Origin: Mytilus edulis
Taxonomy: Eukaryota > Mollusca > Bivalvia > Mytilida > Mytilidae
Direction: 5' to 3'
Length of the DNA stretch: 64,000 bases
Assembly: GCF_963676685.1 (NCBI RefSeq)
Contig: NC_092357.1
Coordinates: forward strand, 70,274,971-70,338,970
Positions 1 to 12,794 of this stretch are shown piece after piece. Within the stretch, counting starts at the first letter, position 1. Each line of letters opens with the position of its first letter. The notes below the pieces were generated by a model that worked only from the letters and a program-made list of their open reading frames with translations, did not search any database and was not told the origin of the DNA. A program made the translations under genes and the position numbers.

Positions 1-300
1 TAGTCTGCTGTTTAGTGCGAATCTATTAAATTAAATTTACTCTGTAACTGGAAGCATACTGCAATACACATTTGCAGTCGTACTCGGTGTCAAGAAGTCT
101 AATTTTTGAACCTGTGCATTTGCCTGAATATGATTGTCGTTGATCCAAATATGGACATTTGAAGAAACATTCTAGATACAGATAAAAATAAAAGATCAAC
201 AGAACATGTTAATAATAGACAGGTCAAACAAAGTAGAATGTACGGATGTGTTCAGCATTGTGTCAGTTTATAACACAGAACATATAACATTATCTATCTT

Positions 301-505
301 CTTATGTATACGAAACGCGCGTCTGGCGTACTAAATTATAATCCTGGTACCTTTGATAACTATTTACACCACTGGGTGGATGCTACTGCTGGTGGACGTT
401 TCGTCCCCGAGGGTATCACCAGCCCAGTAGTCAACATTTCGGTGTTGACATGAATATCAATAATGTGGTCATTTTTATAAATTTGATGTTTACAAAACTT
501 TGAAT
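301..505 (+). repeat. RZ (hammerhead retrozyme) fragment, 5'-truncated
   Basis: This copy starts inside the hammerhead motif: CGAAACGCGCGTC and the helix I strand TGGCGT are present (about 310-329), but the CTGATGA half is missing. It continues through the conserved body, including the 'gtttcgtccccgagg' and 'cagcccagtagtcaac' segments, which are also seen near 58110 and, inverted, near 53940-53990. It ends where a FamC repeat begins. A ribozyme cannot form from this copy. Confidence 0.8.
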
Positions 506-516
506 TATACATTGTA

Positions 517-650
517 TTATCGGGGCCTTTTATAGCTGACTATGCGGTATGTGCTTTGGTCATTATTAAAGACCGTACGGTGACCTATAGTTGCTAATGT
601 CTGTGTCATTTTGGTCTTTTGTAGACAATATAAAGCGCGTCCAGTTTTTA
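517..650 (-). repeat. FamC interspersed repeat
   Basis: Matches the other FamC copies (18225-18375, 19535-19705, 25576-25745, 55935-56085). Shared landmarks are 'gctgactatgcggtatg', 'ccgtacggtgacctatag' and 'gtgtcattttggtctttt'. It carries no coding potential. The orientation is arbitrary, taking 'gatgtggtatgattgccaatgagac' as the forward start. Confidence 0.75.
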
Positions 651-2149
651 CGTTCTTTATAATATTTCAAAAAGAAAATGAGATAATATGAAGAGGTCTA
701 TTCTTTGATCCTCTTTACTTCCGTTTACTTTTTTCATCATGTCATAGTTTGTTTACAAATATGTCGAAACATATATCATATATATTCAGACAGAGAATAA
801 ATCGATTTACTCAGCTAATATATTTTGTTGTGTGTTGTGTTTTAATATATTACATAATAGAATACAAATGTAAACTGGAATCAAAATTAGTCTTGGTAGG
901 TACACATATGTTTTTTGTTCAAATTTTATGCCCCAGAAAACAATTTAATTTTTTGAAAAGAATCTGCTTAAGGAGGCTCGAGTGTATAAATATTTCAGAA
1001 AATAATATAAACATTTTTTTTTCATTAAATTTTTTATTAATAACCTTTATTAGATGTTACTTTATCGTGTGGTACAAAAACCATTCAAAAATATCCATTT
1101 GTGTTGGCCCCAGGTGACTTTTAAAATGTATATATCATTCAAAAACCTCAGAAGTATCTCTCTTTGGTGCAACAATGCCATTTTTTGGCATTAACATTAA
1201 AATAGTGTTTTCAACTCATCGGTGACCTATATTCTGTTTTATTATAATTTACAAATAAGCTGTACTTAAACTAAATTATTGTAAAATGAGAGCGATATCT
1301 GTAATTTAGTTCTTTTTTTTATTTCTATATAACCTTTATTTCTCCTATGAGTTCAACTAAAAAAAAAAGTACCTTTACACAAATGTATCCTTCTTTCGAA
1401 GGCAGATTGTGAGCGTTAATGAACGGTGACCCCATTTTTTTAATTTAATTTTTTTATAAAGTATCAGATAAAGTTCGTCAACAGAAAGATAAAGCAAAAT
1501 CCTATATCAAAAATACAAATTTGACTAAGACCCGCGAGCCCCCTTACATTGGTAAATAACCTTTTCTGAGCTAACAAATCTTATACGAAAAGACCAAAGG
1601 GATATCATAAAATTATAATCCTGGTACTTTTGATAACTATATACTTAGCACTACTATGATAGCTTTTGTATATGTGTAATGAACGGAAGTAACCAAGCCA
1701 TAACTTTATACCCAGATGATAACCCATTTGAGAGGTCTCTCGTGCAAGAAAAAAAACATAATAGTGCCCCTCGTGCAAGTTACTTCCCGTATTTCCGGTA
1801 TTGTTTGTTTATTTTCTATTTTGGCGTCATATATTTTTTTATTATGACGTCAAAATGTTACGGAACTTTTATAATGTCCAGTAATTACGGACACATTGCG
1901 ATGCGATGTTTTGGATCGAGTGGTAAATTTATTTGTACAGAACCAGCTGTTATTGCAAAACAGAAGTAAACATGGCTAAATCCAATGATATAGATTTTTA
2001 AAATGATGATAGTGTTGTACTTGCTTATATAGATTTTGCGTACTGGCGTTGTTTATCATCTTAATTACGTGTTATATTATTCCTTTTTTTTTGTCTTTAT
2101 TAATATTACTTTTACTGTTGTCTGTTTTTTTTAGATATCCTTTTGACGT
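651..2149. other. No gene recognised; AT-rich
   Basis: Open frames here, such as 749-1117 and 1679-1969, are AT-rich with biased, low-information translations and no recognisable domain. The only repeat seen is a short piece of the RZ body at about 1605-1655 ('aaattataatcctggtac'). Confidence 0.6.
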
Positions 2150-2535
2150 AACTCTGTGCTTATGCATCCCATCATACTTTGAACGACAAAATTATTTTAT
2201 GATGTGACTCTGTACCTATGTATCTTGTCATACTTTGAATGACAAAATTATTTTATGATGTGAATCTGTACCTATGTATCTTGTCATACTTTGAATGACA
2301 AAATTATTTTATTCATTAATATTACTTTTACTGTTGACCAACTTTTTTTGTGATATACATTTTACGTGACTCTGTACTTATGTATCACGTCATACTTTGA
2401 ACCACACTATTATTTTATATTTATTATTATTACTTTAACTACTAAGTCAGTGTTTGTTATATCTATTTTGCGTGACTGTATTTATGCATCCCGTCATACT
2501 TTGAACGACAAAATTATTTCATGTCTACCTGTGCG
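2150..2535. repeat. Degenerate tandem repeat, about 56-110 bp unit
   Basis: The phrases 'ctctgtacctatgtatc', 'gtcatactttgaa' and 'gacaaaattatttta' recur five times. The second and third units are 56 bp apart and nearly identical. Later units are spaced wider by an extra 'attaatattacttttactg' segment. Confidence 0.8.
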
Positions 2536-2582
2536 AATTTCAAACGCGCAATTTTACACCAGTACCCATACCCTCCTTCCTT

Positions 2583-3013
2583 GATGGGTGCATTTTACAT
2601 AGACAAATATAATCGTATAATATAATCAAAATGAGGATGTTAATTTGATGTATGCCTTTTTGTGCTTCTTCGTTACATTTGTTGTTTTTATAGTGATTAA
2701 GATGATAACACAATGTTGACTGCTGTACCCCTATTTTTGACATTTTTACCTATTATGTCTGTTTGTTTTGTTCACGCATCGGTGACTATATAATGGAATT
2801 TGATGCGACTGTCATACAAGTGAGAGGTTTAGCTAGCCATAAAACCAGGTTCAATCCACCATTTTCTACATTTGAAAATGCCTGTACCAAGTCAGGAATA
2901 TGACAGTTCTTGTCCATTCGTTTTTGATGCGTTTTGTTATTTGATTTTGCCATGTGATTATGGACTTTCCGAATTGATTTTCCTCTGAGTTCAGTATTTT
3001 TGTGATTTTACTT
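2583..3013 (-). repeat. FamB element, copy 1
   Basis: Reverse-complement match to the complete insert at 60796-61230 over its whole length, which defines the ends. It contains the shared core (CCAAGTCAGGA and GGTTCAATCCACCA) found in FamA and the PLE-A tail. No long frame is conserved between the copies, so it is a non-autonomous element. No clear target duplication is visible here. Confidence 0.8.
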
Positions 3014-3763
3014 TTTTTATATGGATCAACATGTGTATGAATTTACAGGAAGAAACAAATACCATTATTAATCAGCTCATAGTACAACATGGAGTACTGA
3101 AAATCATAAAACTGTTAACACTTCTAAACTTCCAGCTTCAAATTTTCAATGTTTCAAAAAGCTTAGAAACAGTATCATACATATATATGAAGGAAGACTT
3201 AATGATGATATTGTTAGACAATTGTTGTGTATTTGTTTGATTCATATTTTGATTTCTTCAGACATAATTTTTTGTTTTAGTAATTTCTTTTGTTTAATTG
3301 CCTTACATAAGATAATTGTTAGAAGTATATGATAAAGCGATTAATACATGGCTTTTTTCCCTATTGGCTCGGGTATCATTCCTTGACCCATATCAGCACA
3401 TTGACTACGTCTCGGGATAATATTGAGGTCTCGGGATGATATCTGGACCGATATGAAAAAGGCTATGTATGAATCTCTATATAATGGCCCAAACATTTTA
3501 CATTATATCGTAGTGAAAAATACCAAAGAGTCCGAAAATATGGCACAAATTCCAAAACCTCGTCTAAGTACATCCTTAAGTAAGGATGCAGTTCATAAAC
3601 AGAATGGTGCATATGTTTACACCTATATCAGTTTTTATAAACCATACTAAATATCTGTGGTTATTTTCACAGTTAGTAATTTTATTGTAAAGGACGAAGG
3701 TACATTTATATATCTGAGTTGTCTCCCTTTTCACGATTAAAAATATCATCTTAATCTAAAACA

Positions 3764-4105
3764 AGTTAAAAAGAAAAATGTTAAAATTGAGAATGGAAAT
3801 GGGGAATGTGCCAAAGAGACAACAACCCGACCATAGAAAGAAACAACAGCAGAGGGTCACCAACAGGTCTTCAATGTAGCGAGAAATTCCCGCACCCGGA
3901 GGCGTCCTTCAGCTGGCCCCTAAACAAATATATACTAGTTCAGTGATAATGAACGCCATACTAATTTCCAATTTGTACACAAGAAACTAAAATTAAAATA
4001 ATACAAGACTAACAATAGCCAGATGCTCCTGACTTGGGACAGGCGCAAAAATGCGGCGGGGTTAAACATGTTTATGAGATCTCAACCCTCCCCCTATACC
4101 TCTAG
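3764..4105 (-). mobile_element. PLE-A 3' tail, 5'-truncated
   Basis: Reverse complement of the 3' end of the Penelope-like copy at 40604-42395. It starts at the common terminus 'taaaattgagaatgg' and runs through 'cccgcacccggaggcg' to 'ccctccccctatacctctag'. Copies elsewhere share exactly the same terminus but break at different inner points, the pattern of 5'-truncated retrotransposition. Confidence 0.8.
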
Positions 4106-4119
4106 TTAGCATTTATTTA

Positions 4120-4525
4120 AAAAAAAATATGTTGATGAGGAAGAAAAGAAATAATAACAGCAGAGGAAACAAACTGTCATTAGAAGAAACGATTACAATA
4201 ACCCGGACAAAATGGAGAACGACTATCAACAAACAGCATTTAAAGACACAGTTTTTGACTTTAACCTGATGGAACAACGATATAGCAGAATAAAGAGAAG
4301 CTAAAGATACCAATGGGACATACAATATCATAGATCGAAAATAAGCTGTCAACGCCATGTCTACAAAAGAAAAAAAGACAAGCAGATACATAATAGTACA
4401 AATGACACAACATAGGAAACAACATACATATTAACACGAACCCTACCAAAAACTGGGGGTGATAGCAGGTGCTCCGGAAGAGAAAGCAGATCCAGAACGG
4501 AATTCACACTTACCTCAACTGTACC
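4120..4525 (-). mobile_element. PLE-B 3' tail, diverged
   Basis: Shares 'aacacgaaccctacc', 'ggtgctccggaag' and 'aagcagatcc' with the tail of the PLE-B copy at 26762-27056, in the same orientation. Its left part (4120-4250) is more diverged. Translated frames across it are accidental. Confidence 0.7.
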
Positions 4526-4671
4526 TTTCGTCGTCACAGACACGAACAGAATGTAAACATTCTGTTGAACGTCTCATTTGGGTAGTTTGAGTAAAGTTTA
4601 TTTGTATCGATCCTTATTTTTTTTTAAATGATCAATTTGTTTTTCAACGTAAATACTGTATGAATGTTACA

Positions 4672-4729
4672 ATGAATGTTACAATGTATGTTACAATGGA
4701 TGTTAAGATGGATGTTACAATGGATGTCA
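4672..4729. repeat. 12-bp microsatellite (ATGTTACAATGN)n
   Basis: About five to six head-to-tail copies of ATGTTACAATGG/A/T with single-base variants. Confidence 0.85.
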
Positions 4730-4778
4730 GTAAGCTTAAAGCCACCTTTGAGTTAACTGAGCATAATACACAACGGTA
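4730..4778 (-). repeat. Single inverted unit of the 46-bp right-edge minisatellite
   Basis: The reverse complement reads TACCGTTGTGTATTATGCTC, then AGTTAACTC, then AAGGTGGCTTTAAGCTTAC. This matches the unit of the array at 62940-64000 almost base for base. It is a lone unit about 58 kb from the array and in the opposite orientation. Confidence 0.85.
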
Positions 4779-4789
4779 GGTTTTAAGTA

Positions 4790-7700
4790 GTCCCATTTTT
4801 GACAAATCGCAATAAACTTACCATATTTTCTGATTAAATATTGCTTTGTATTTCGCATGCAGTTATATTATTAAGTTCAGTAATTATTCCATCCCCGATA
4901 ATCTTTTAATTTTACATGATTTTTTCGTTGTTTGTTGGATAGTAACCAGCAGTAGCTATAATCATATGAAACAAATAACACTGCATTTACACCTGTATTC
5001 TTAATTTTGGATCGAAGATGTTGGACATTGACTTTCTGATAAAACATTATCAGTAGGTTATCACCTATCGAACACATTATCTTCAATTTCAGTTCTTTTT
5101 ATATAGTTTTGGTGCAACTTTAATTTGTGCAGGGGTAAAAGGTAAAAAAATAAGATAAAGACATTTTGATTTTTTGAAATTGCATATATTGGTGATACGA
5201 AGAACTCGACAATATTTTTTTTGAGACACAACTATGACTTCGAATAATCGATAAATTACTAATAATTAATCTGATAATATAATTAATCTATTATCTATCT
5301 TTTACCTTAATGGTAGTCAGGAAAACATTTTTTGTAAGGTGTTTTCGTTGTATGTAAAAATAAAATAGCACATAGAAAACTCGGTATATATCTTTGTCTG
5401 AACAGTGGTTAATTTCATTTCAACGGAAAATAAGAATAATCAAGACAAAAATTGATAACGACGGAGAAAAATATAAAGCAACAGATGCATATGAGCAAAC
5501 AGGTAGTTATCAAAGCAGCCCTTTAAGACAAAAATTAAAGAATAAAAAAACAATTATGGTAGGAAACTCAAACTGTAGACAATTGCACATTGACTTAAGT
5601 ATGGCTCCACCTAAGAATCATGCAGTGGGAGATACAGTGATAGTTTTAAAATTAACTTTTTTAAGAAACTGAAAAAAATTAACAATTACACATGTGTTGT
5701 ACATTTGGTTGCTTTGGTTACGATGGCACCTTAACAGCCCTTTAACTTCAGTCCTAAAACCTTAAAAAAAATATGTTTTTCATCACAATTTTTAAATTTT
5801 ATAAATTGCTTATTAAATTCGATAAAACAAATATATGTTATCATAGTTCCACATTTAAAAAAAGTTAAAGTTGATAACAGAAGTTGCAACTATGGCAACT
5901 CTTGGTTCCATGGCAACCAATTGTTGCAGTTTTTCATTTTCTTAAAAGAAGTAAAAATTACGTTTTTCAAAGTCTACATTCTTCCAAGAGCAGGGTCCTA
6001 TGGATAACCTGTTTGTTTACATTTGTTCATTGGATCTTTGTCTATAACATATCAAAAATAATCGTTTGTAGCCTTTTTTTTTTAGATTTTTCAGAAAAAA
6101 AGGGTTTTTTTTGCATTTTTTTTCTTACAATAAGCTAAATAATTTTCATGTTTTTATAGCACAATTCATTTGATTGTGTCTTATAGCTTGTATAACACCT
6201 AACTATTGAAACAAAGTAAAGAAAACAGTCAATTATTTATCATTATCCTCAAATCAAACTACCAGTTTCCATGCAAACAGAACACACCAATTTTGAGAAT
6301 TACACATTTTTGATTAATGTATGCTTTATAATAATAAAATTTTAATCAAGCATTTAATTTTTTTAAATTTTTCTCCATGTAATACATTGTAACATCAAAT
6401 TATTCAAAATAATGAAATAAAGTTGTAGAGGAAACTTGGTCGTCATGGAGACAAATGCCTAGATTTACAAAATCTTCGTTCAAATTCACTAAAACAATAT
6501 GTGTTCAAACTATCATTTTCTGTTCAAAATCATTTAATTGACGTTAACTATGACAGTTAAGCTCTTTAATTAATCAATGAAAGCTTTTCAGATATGTTCG
6601 TAGTGCAGGAAATAGCCTTTCAATCATTTAAAAATTAGCTTATTCCTTAATTTTTTTTAGAGAATTCAATGTGATATTGTTACAAGAAAAGGGGGGTATG
6701 AACCCTATTAATATAGTAGTAATGGTTCAAGATAAAGCTCAACACTGTTTCTAAAAAGGACAACAAATTGATTGCTCTATAGGATCAGAATACACATGTA
6801 TTTCATCATCTAAACATTTTTTAAAGATCCATGACAATGAGCCATTGCGGTCAAGGTCAGACAGACATGTACACCTTACAATTGTTCACTTCAGCACACT
6901 GAAATAGTTTTATCTTGTTTTGCTTATGATAATTGAAAAAAATACCAAAACACAAAACATAACATTGACCAATGAATCATGAAAATGAATTCAAAAGCAG
7001 ATCAAACTACCTTGTAGGTATATTTTTTATGGTTTTGTTGAAACATGAAAATGTTGTCAAGGAAAAGGGACACCTGACAGAGGAAAACTTCTTAGCATAA
7101 GGTATCTGCATAAAAGGTTTGAAGCATCAATGTCTTCTCCTCTCTAAAATATAAAGCTTTATACAAATAGTTAATCGGTAAATCAGTTAGCATTGTTTTC
7201 TTTATAATCCTATGAAGTTTTTATTTTTACAAATAGTCAATCAAGTATTTTCCTTTAAAAATGCAGAGACACACAAGCCAATTCAGTCCCTTCTAAACAA
7301 ACCATTTGAAGGATTAGGGCAAAAATTGTATTGCCCAGTCCTTAATGTCAGATCAAAACTTCTTCAGGCTATAATTCGTCCAAAAGGGTAGTATATTCAC
7401 TGTCTTATTGATATCTTATAAAATGCTGCTTCTAAGACATTATATGTGACTGTGATAGCTCTATGTATGTTATGTAACTCAATATGTAGTTCCTCTAGAA
7501 AATCTACAAAACGAAATGAAAATATTATGATACATGCAAGTTAATAATGGTAAATATATGATCATGTTTAAAATAATTGTAAGAATAAAAATCATAGAAA
7601 TCAAATGTCATACTTATAAACGCCTGTTTACTCAACAAGTATGTGACGTCAAAACTAGAAACCGTTAAATTTTGTTTAATTGCTTTGGGAGAGGAAAAAG

Positions 7701-7985
7701 TGAAAGTAGAAGTCAGCAGTTATGATTAGATTTGATAAATAGTAAAATAGTAAATATTATTTTCTATATTTATCTGATCCAATGTTTCAAAAAAAAACCA
7801 ATTGACTCTGTTAAAGTGTTGTAGTAATATGTATTAGTATCTTAAGTTCTGCTTATTTCAAATTTTCATTTGTTGACAAACCTGTGTACAGGAATACAGT
7901 GATTTTTTATCACCATTTCACGAGACTTTTATCCAAAGTTACAAGCACATTGGTTCACCTTATACATATATGATATAGAGTTACA
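4790..7985. other. No gene recognised
   Basis: AT-rich, with frames up to 92 codons (for example 5394-5672) that show no domain, no splice-consistent neighbours and no repeated homologue in the window. I see nothing functional. Confidence 0.55.
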
Positions 7986-7989
7986 AATG

Positions 7990-8150
7990 ATATATATAGA
8001 TATAGGAAGATGTAGTGTGAGTGCCAATGAAATAACAATTTAAAAAAAGTAAACCATTATAGGTCAATGTACGGCCTTCAACACGGAGCCTTGGCTCACA
8101 CCGAACAACAAGCTATAAAGAGCCCCAAAATTACTAGTGTAAAACCATTC
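7990..8150 (+). repeat. FamC repeat, diverged
   Basis: Contains 'gtgccaatgaaataac', 'ataggtcaatgtacggcctt' and 'agctataaagagcccc', aligning with the FamC copies at 19535 and 25576. Confidence 0.7.
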
Positions 8151-8586
8151 AAATACATGTATATATTGGTTAAAGTTTCATATTAATGAAATTGAACTTT
8201 TTCAGCCTAGTTGTAATCTAATGTACTTTTACATAATGTGTGTATAGAAATCAAAAGGATGAGTTCAGTTAAAAAACAGGCTTTAAAAATATGAACAAGA
8301 GAACAAAAGTGGCACAATCTACTTCATTTGTACTAACAGTTCTCTACTTGTTTTGACATCTGAGTTGTCTGATATCAGAATATCTTGAAAAAAAATATTT
8401 TCTATTGGTTAATTACCATGTATACAATGTATCACTTTCTTCATGGTTTAAATTTCTGCTCTAGTAACTTTAAATGACACTGGGTGACGACTGGTAGTAG
8501 GTACCTTAAAAACAGATTAATAATAAATATTCGTAAGATTTTTAAATTAAGCTATTAAACAAAATATATATATATAGAATATGGAG

Positions 8587-8805
8587 TTTAGTATGGCTTT
8601 CATTATTACTGAACTAGTATATATATTTGTGTAGTTTCCAGTTGAAGGACACCTCTGGGTGCGGGAATTTCTCAATGCATATAAGACCTACTGGTGACCT
8701 TCTGTCTGTTCTATCAAGTGTCTATGGTCGGGTTGTTGTCTCTTTGACACATTCCCCGTTGTCATTCTCAATTTTAACGTTCATACCTTTTCTCAAAACA
8801 TATTT
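8587..8805 (+). mobile_element. PLE-A 3' tail, 5'-truncated
   Basis: Aligns with 42200-42395 ('gcgggaatttctc', 'gacctactggtgacctt', 'ggtcgggttgttgtctc') and ends at the shared terminus 'cattctcaatttta'. The frames at 8627-9031 and 8722-8955 are shadows of this repeat. Confidence 0.85.
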
Positions 8806-9307
8806 TTGTATATATATTGGCTTAATTAGGAATAGGAAAAAAAGTGAAATTCCAAGATTCTTAAAAGTGAGTCTGGCAACAGTAATTATTAAGAGTAATA
8901 TAGAGTCAGTGATGTCCACTGTGATATATAACAAACAAAAATACAGTAAAAACAATGTATGTATAATTTCAGTTGCTCACTCTGACATATTAAGAAAAAT
9001 ATTTTCACAATGCATAGGCATCATGACATAGTAATCAAGATATTGAAGATTTCTGAAAGTTTCATGCAATCCAAGTCCTGGTCTTTCATTGTCTTTGTGG
9101 AGTTGCATCCATAAATCCCCAATATTTAACTACATGTAAATGGCAAAAAAAAAATAACATAAAAGATAACAAGAAAGTACACAAATTACACACTTACATT
9201 GACTTATAAATCCCTTAAAAGCAGCCTTAAAAGTCTATTACACATATAACATGTATACTTCAGTGCATGTGGTTGTCCTTTGTTTATGTACATGTACAAA
9301 CGAAATT

Positions 9308-9308
<1 letters not shown>

Positions 9309-9338
<30 letters not shown>

Positions 9339-9421
9339 ATACCGGCGTTTGTTTCTTATATGAGAAAAATGGATATAAATCAGACCGTTTAATAGTTTTC
9401 TGTTTGGAATCCAAATCCAGT
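9309..9421. repeat. TA microsatellite plus direct-repeat unit
   Basis: About 30 bp of TA, then 'catiaccggcgtttgttt' type sequence ('cataccggcgtttgttt') through 'cagaccgtttaatagttttc'. The second part recurs at 10107-10209, again after a TA-rich run. Confidence 0.8.
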
Positions 9422-10002
9422 ATGTGATGACTTTATGATTTACCGGCAGAAGATCGACCACATTGTCGGAATAAGTAACATTTGTATAAGGCGTTAAGCT
9501 TTAATTTAAAATGCGAGAAAAAGCGATATTCGTCGAGCTTTCTCATTGTCCGTGAAAAATACATGTTATATTTTCCTACACTGTACAAACTATGTTTTTA
9601 GCCGACAATTTATAATTTACGCTTAAAAGCACGAACCTTTATTTTACTTCATTTTTTTCTTTTCAATAAAATCAAAATTATTTTAATGGGGACTTCTTTC
9701 TTCCAATAGAAGCAGGATACACGATACCTATGCGTAATTCTATTTTGTATCTATATAGTAAAATGGTCGACTGCAGGACACACGTTCTTCTTACAGCATC
9801 CGGAATAAATAAACACAGTTGCTTCAGCCGACTAAACACGACAAGTTCTGAAATTAAGTCATGCGGACATTTAGTTTAACAGTTGTCAATCAAATATTCT
9901 TAATTTATCTTCAGGCATATTCATTTTTGATTTGTATAAACAACTGTTAACGTCATAATCCAAGTACAATTCTTACGTCTATACTTTCGCGGACCATCGG
10001 AC

Positions 10003-10095
10003 TTTAGCGTATGGAGGCATCGCACTTTAGCGTATACCATCGCACTTTAGCGTGACCATCGTACTTTAGCGTCCCCATCGCACTTTAGAGTCCTA
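10003..10095. repeat. Short tandem repeat of CCATCG(C/T)ACTTTAGCGT
   Basis: Five units of 'catcgcactttagcgt' separated by 2-6 variable bases. No conserved frame. Confidence 0.85.
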
Positions 10096-10106
10096 CATAT
10101 ATATAT

Positions 10107-10209
10107 ATATATCCTGTATATATCATGTATATATCATACCGGCGTTTGTTTTTCATATAAAAAAAATGGATATAAATCAGACCGTTTAATAGTTTTCTGT
10201 TTGGAATGC
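10107..10209. repeat. Second copy of the 9309-9421 direct repeat
   Basis: 'cataccggcgtttgttt' followed by 'atggatataaatcagaccg' and 'tttaatagttttctgtttg', almost identical to the first copy about 790 bp upstream. Confidence 0.8.
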
Positions 10210-11392
10210 TTTATAATTATTATTTCTGGGTTATTTAGATCTTACTATACAGTATTGATTAACTCATTGTTGAAGGATGTATAGTGTTAATGACAGTAAC
10301 ATAGAAAGTATGTGACTGTCAATTGATATCTACCATGTCTACCTGTTACATGTATCATGGTAATAAAGAATGCTTTCATTGCTATCGGGTTCGTTCGCCC
10401 TAATATCATGTTCACCCTGGGTTCATTCGGCCATAGAGTTCGCCCTACTAAAAAAAAAATATTGAGGGCATTAGAGTTGAATAAAGATATTTTTATTCTT
10501 TAAATCGATGAAGACTGTATCATGGAAATTTTTAAAAGCTGAGTACTTGTTTTGGATCAATTATTGGTCAATGACATAACAATTCAAAAGAAAAATAATC
10601 AATTGGTTTTGGCTATACAAACATTAGTGTAATTTTTCAACAAACTTGCAACATATTCTGCTCACATAATAGATCATAATAAATAAAGAAATAAGAAAAA
10701 AAATTGGAAAAAATAAATAAAAATCAGGGTGAATGGACCATGGTAGAACAGGTATCAGGGCGAACCAGTACAAAGGCGAACGTGAATCAGGGCGAAAGGC
10801 AATCATTCCAAATCTTCCTATTTGGATATTTCAAATATTTAGGTTTATTTAATATTAAAAAAATTAAAATAAATAAGTTAACTAAACAGACTAACTGTCA
10901 TGACTACATGTCAAGCATTTCACTGGGACCAGCAACTTGAAAGCTATTGGTCACATACATGAACATAGAACCCAGTTAACACTTGAACAAATACTAAATT
11001 GAGTCATTGCCCCTCCCCCTTTCCAAAAAAACAAATTAACTATTTTATGAATGTACTTTTATTCCACGTTTAATAAAACAAAAAAGTAATCATGTTGTTA
11101 AACCTACCACTTTCAACTGGGAGAAGTATTTTGTATTCCTTCAGGCTCCTTTGGCTATAAAAAGGCCTCTGAATGTTTGCATTTTGTCTTCATCCTCATG
11201 TCAAGTTTCCATTTGTAACTTTTAATTACCCTGTTTAAACTCTATACATCGCCGTGATATAGCCTTTTTGTGCTCATGCGGCGTAAAGCAACAAACAATG
11301 AATCAATCTTTATACAAAGTTTGTAACAGTGTGGTGTATATACTCTGAGTGAAATATAAGTAGTAAACATCCATTCGCTGTGGGATAACACT

Positions 11393-12050
11393 ATAAAAAA
11401 GGCAACAGTAGTATACCGCTGTTGAAAACTCATAAATCCATGGACAAAAAACAAAATCGGGGTAACAAACTAAAACTGAGGGAAACGCATTAAATATAAG
11501 AGGAGAACAACGACACAACACTACAATATAACACACACAGAAACGGACCAAGCAACAGACAAAATCCCACGAGAATAACACATATAACATCAAAACCGAA
11601 TACATGAATTTGGGATAGACAAGTAACGTGACACGTCTTATCGCAATGTGAATTTACACTCAAAATTAAGAGAAAACAAACGACGCAACGTTAAAATGTA
11701 ACACATACAGAAACGAACTATAATATAACAATGGCCATATTCCTGACTTGGTACAGGACATTTTTAAAGAAAAAAAATGGCGGGTTGAACCTGGTTTTGT
11801 GGCATGCCAAACCTCCCCTTTTAAAGCCATGTGAAATATAACATTAAGATGACAACTTAACACTACAGGACTACAATATAAATAAATTGGAGAATACAAT
11901 TGACAAAGAAACACACGAACAAGAGCCAACAAAAGGCAACAAGTTGAAAATTTTAATACGCCAGAAGTGCATTTTATACACACAAGATTTACTTGTGATG
12001 CCCAGATACAAAAGTTTGAAAGCCGAAACAAGCATTAAGTCAAACAGCTT
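11393..12050 (+). repeat. FamA interspersed repeat, long copy
   Basis: Starts with the imperfect palindrome 'aacagtagtataccgctgtt'. It continues through 'ccatggacaaaaaacaaaat' and 'aagaggagaacaacgacac', contains the shared core (CCTGACTTGGTACAGG at 11742), and ends in a decayed hammerhead-derived tail (11958-12001). The homologous copies are 22125-22790 and 23826-24420. Apparent minus-strand frames are shadows. Confidence 0.85.
11958..12001 (-). ncRNA. Hammerhead-derived motif, decayed
   Basis: This has the same 44-nt spacing as the intact motif at 58276. The helix I strands are retained in diverged form (plus strand acgcca ... tgatgc). The catalytic core and helix II are lost through changes of mostly C-to-T type, so it is inactive. 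It forms the tail of a FamA copy. Confidence 0.6.
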
Positions 12051-12182
12051 AGAAGACTAAAAGATTACAAAAGTTGTGCCAAAAACGGCCAGGGTTTTCT
12101 GTTAGTTACCAGAACATCCTTATCATTTAGAATTATTTATACTTTTGCAAACAGTAAATTTATAAAATTAATAAACAAAAGA

Positions 12183-12330
12183 CGCATGAATTGACATGAA
12201 AATGAATATAATTCATAAATTATAATATTTGATAACATTAAGTAGTGATCGATACTAAGTTTACATTAAAAATCATATTTAATAAGCTGAATGAGTAGTG
12301 AATTAGAGTAGACGATGTAGCTATGCAATT
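12183..12330 (-). repeat. Interspersed repeat, pair of 52880-53030
   Basis: The reverse complement matches the sequence in intron 6 of the host gene, including 'aattcactactcatt' and a diverged 'catcgtcta'/'caccgtcta' segment. Identity is partial, indicating an old family. Confidence 0.6.
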
Positions 12331-12794
12331 GCTACATACCATTATCTAATAATACATTTAAATCATTGTAGACTTTTTAGATAGTTACTTGTAATTACTT
12401 CCGGTTCTGCTACACGTGGAGGCAAAATTCCGACGTTGTTTATCATACAATATGCAGCTGTCATCAAAGAAATTCTAGTTGTGTTCTTTACTAATGTTAC
12501 TCTAAAGACACAGTAAGGATCTATTTTGATATGAAATTATGAAAATTTGTTTTTAAATGTCAATTTCAGCGTCTGGTTCCATAAATATATGGTTTCTATA
12601 CAAAAAGATATAAATAAGGGAGAATTTTTTTTACTTCCGGTTAAAAAGTTGTTACTTCCCGTATTATTTGATAGTTTACTCGACACTGATTCTCAAAATA
12701 TATGGTTCTATATACTTTTGCATTAATTTAGTAAAAAAAAATAGCAACATCCGGTTTATAAAAGTCATTTCTGGTTGGTTTTTTCAAGGCCACA

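Noticed and set aside
286-329. Hammerhead at the left RZ copy
   Set aside because: Only the 3' half is present; the CTGATGA side is replaced by unrelated sequence.
749-1117. 122-codon frame
   Set aside because: AT-rich, biased composition, no domain, no splice context.
2845-2860. tRNA gene suggested by GGTTCAATCC
   Set aside because: No cloverleaf can be built; the string belongs to the shared repeat core.
8627-9031. 134-codon frame
   Set aside because: Lies over a PLE-A tail and its flank; no domain.
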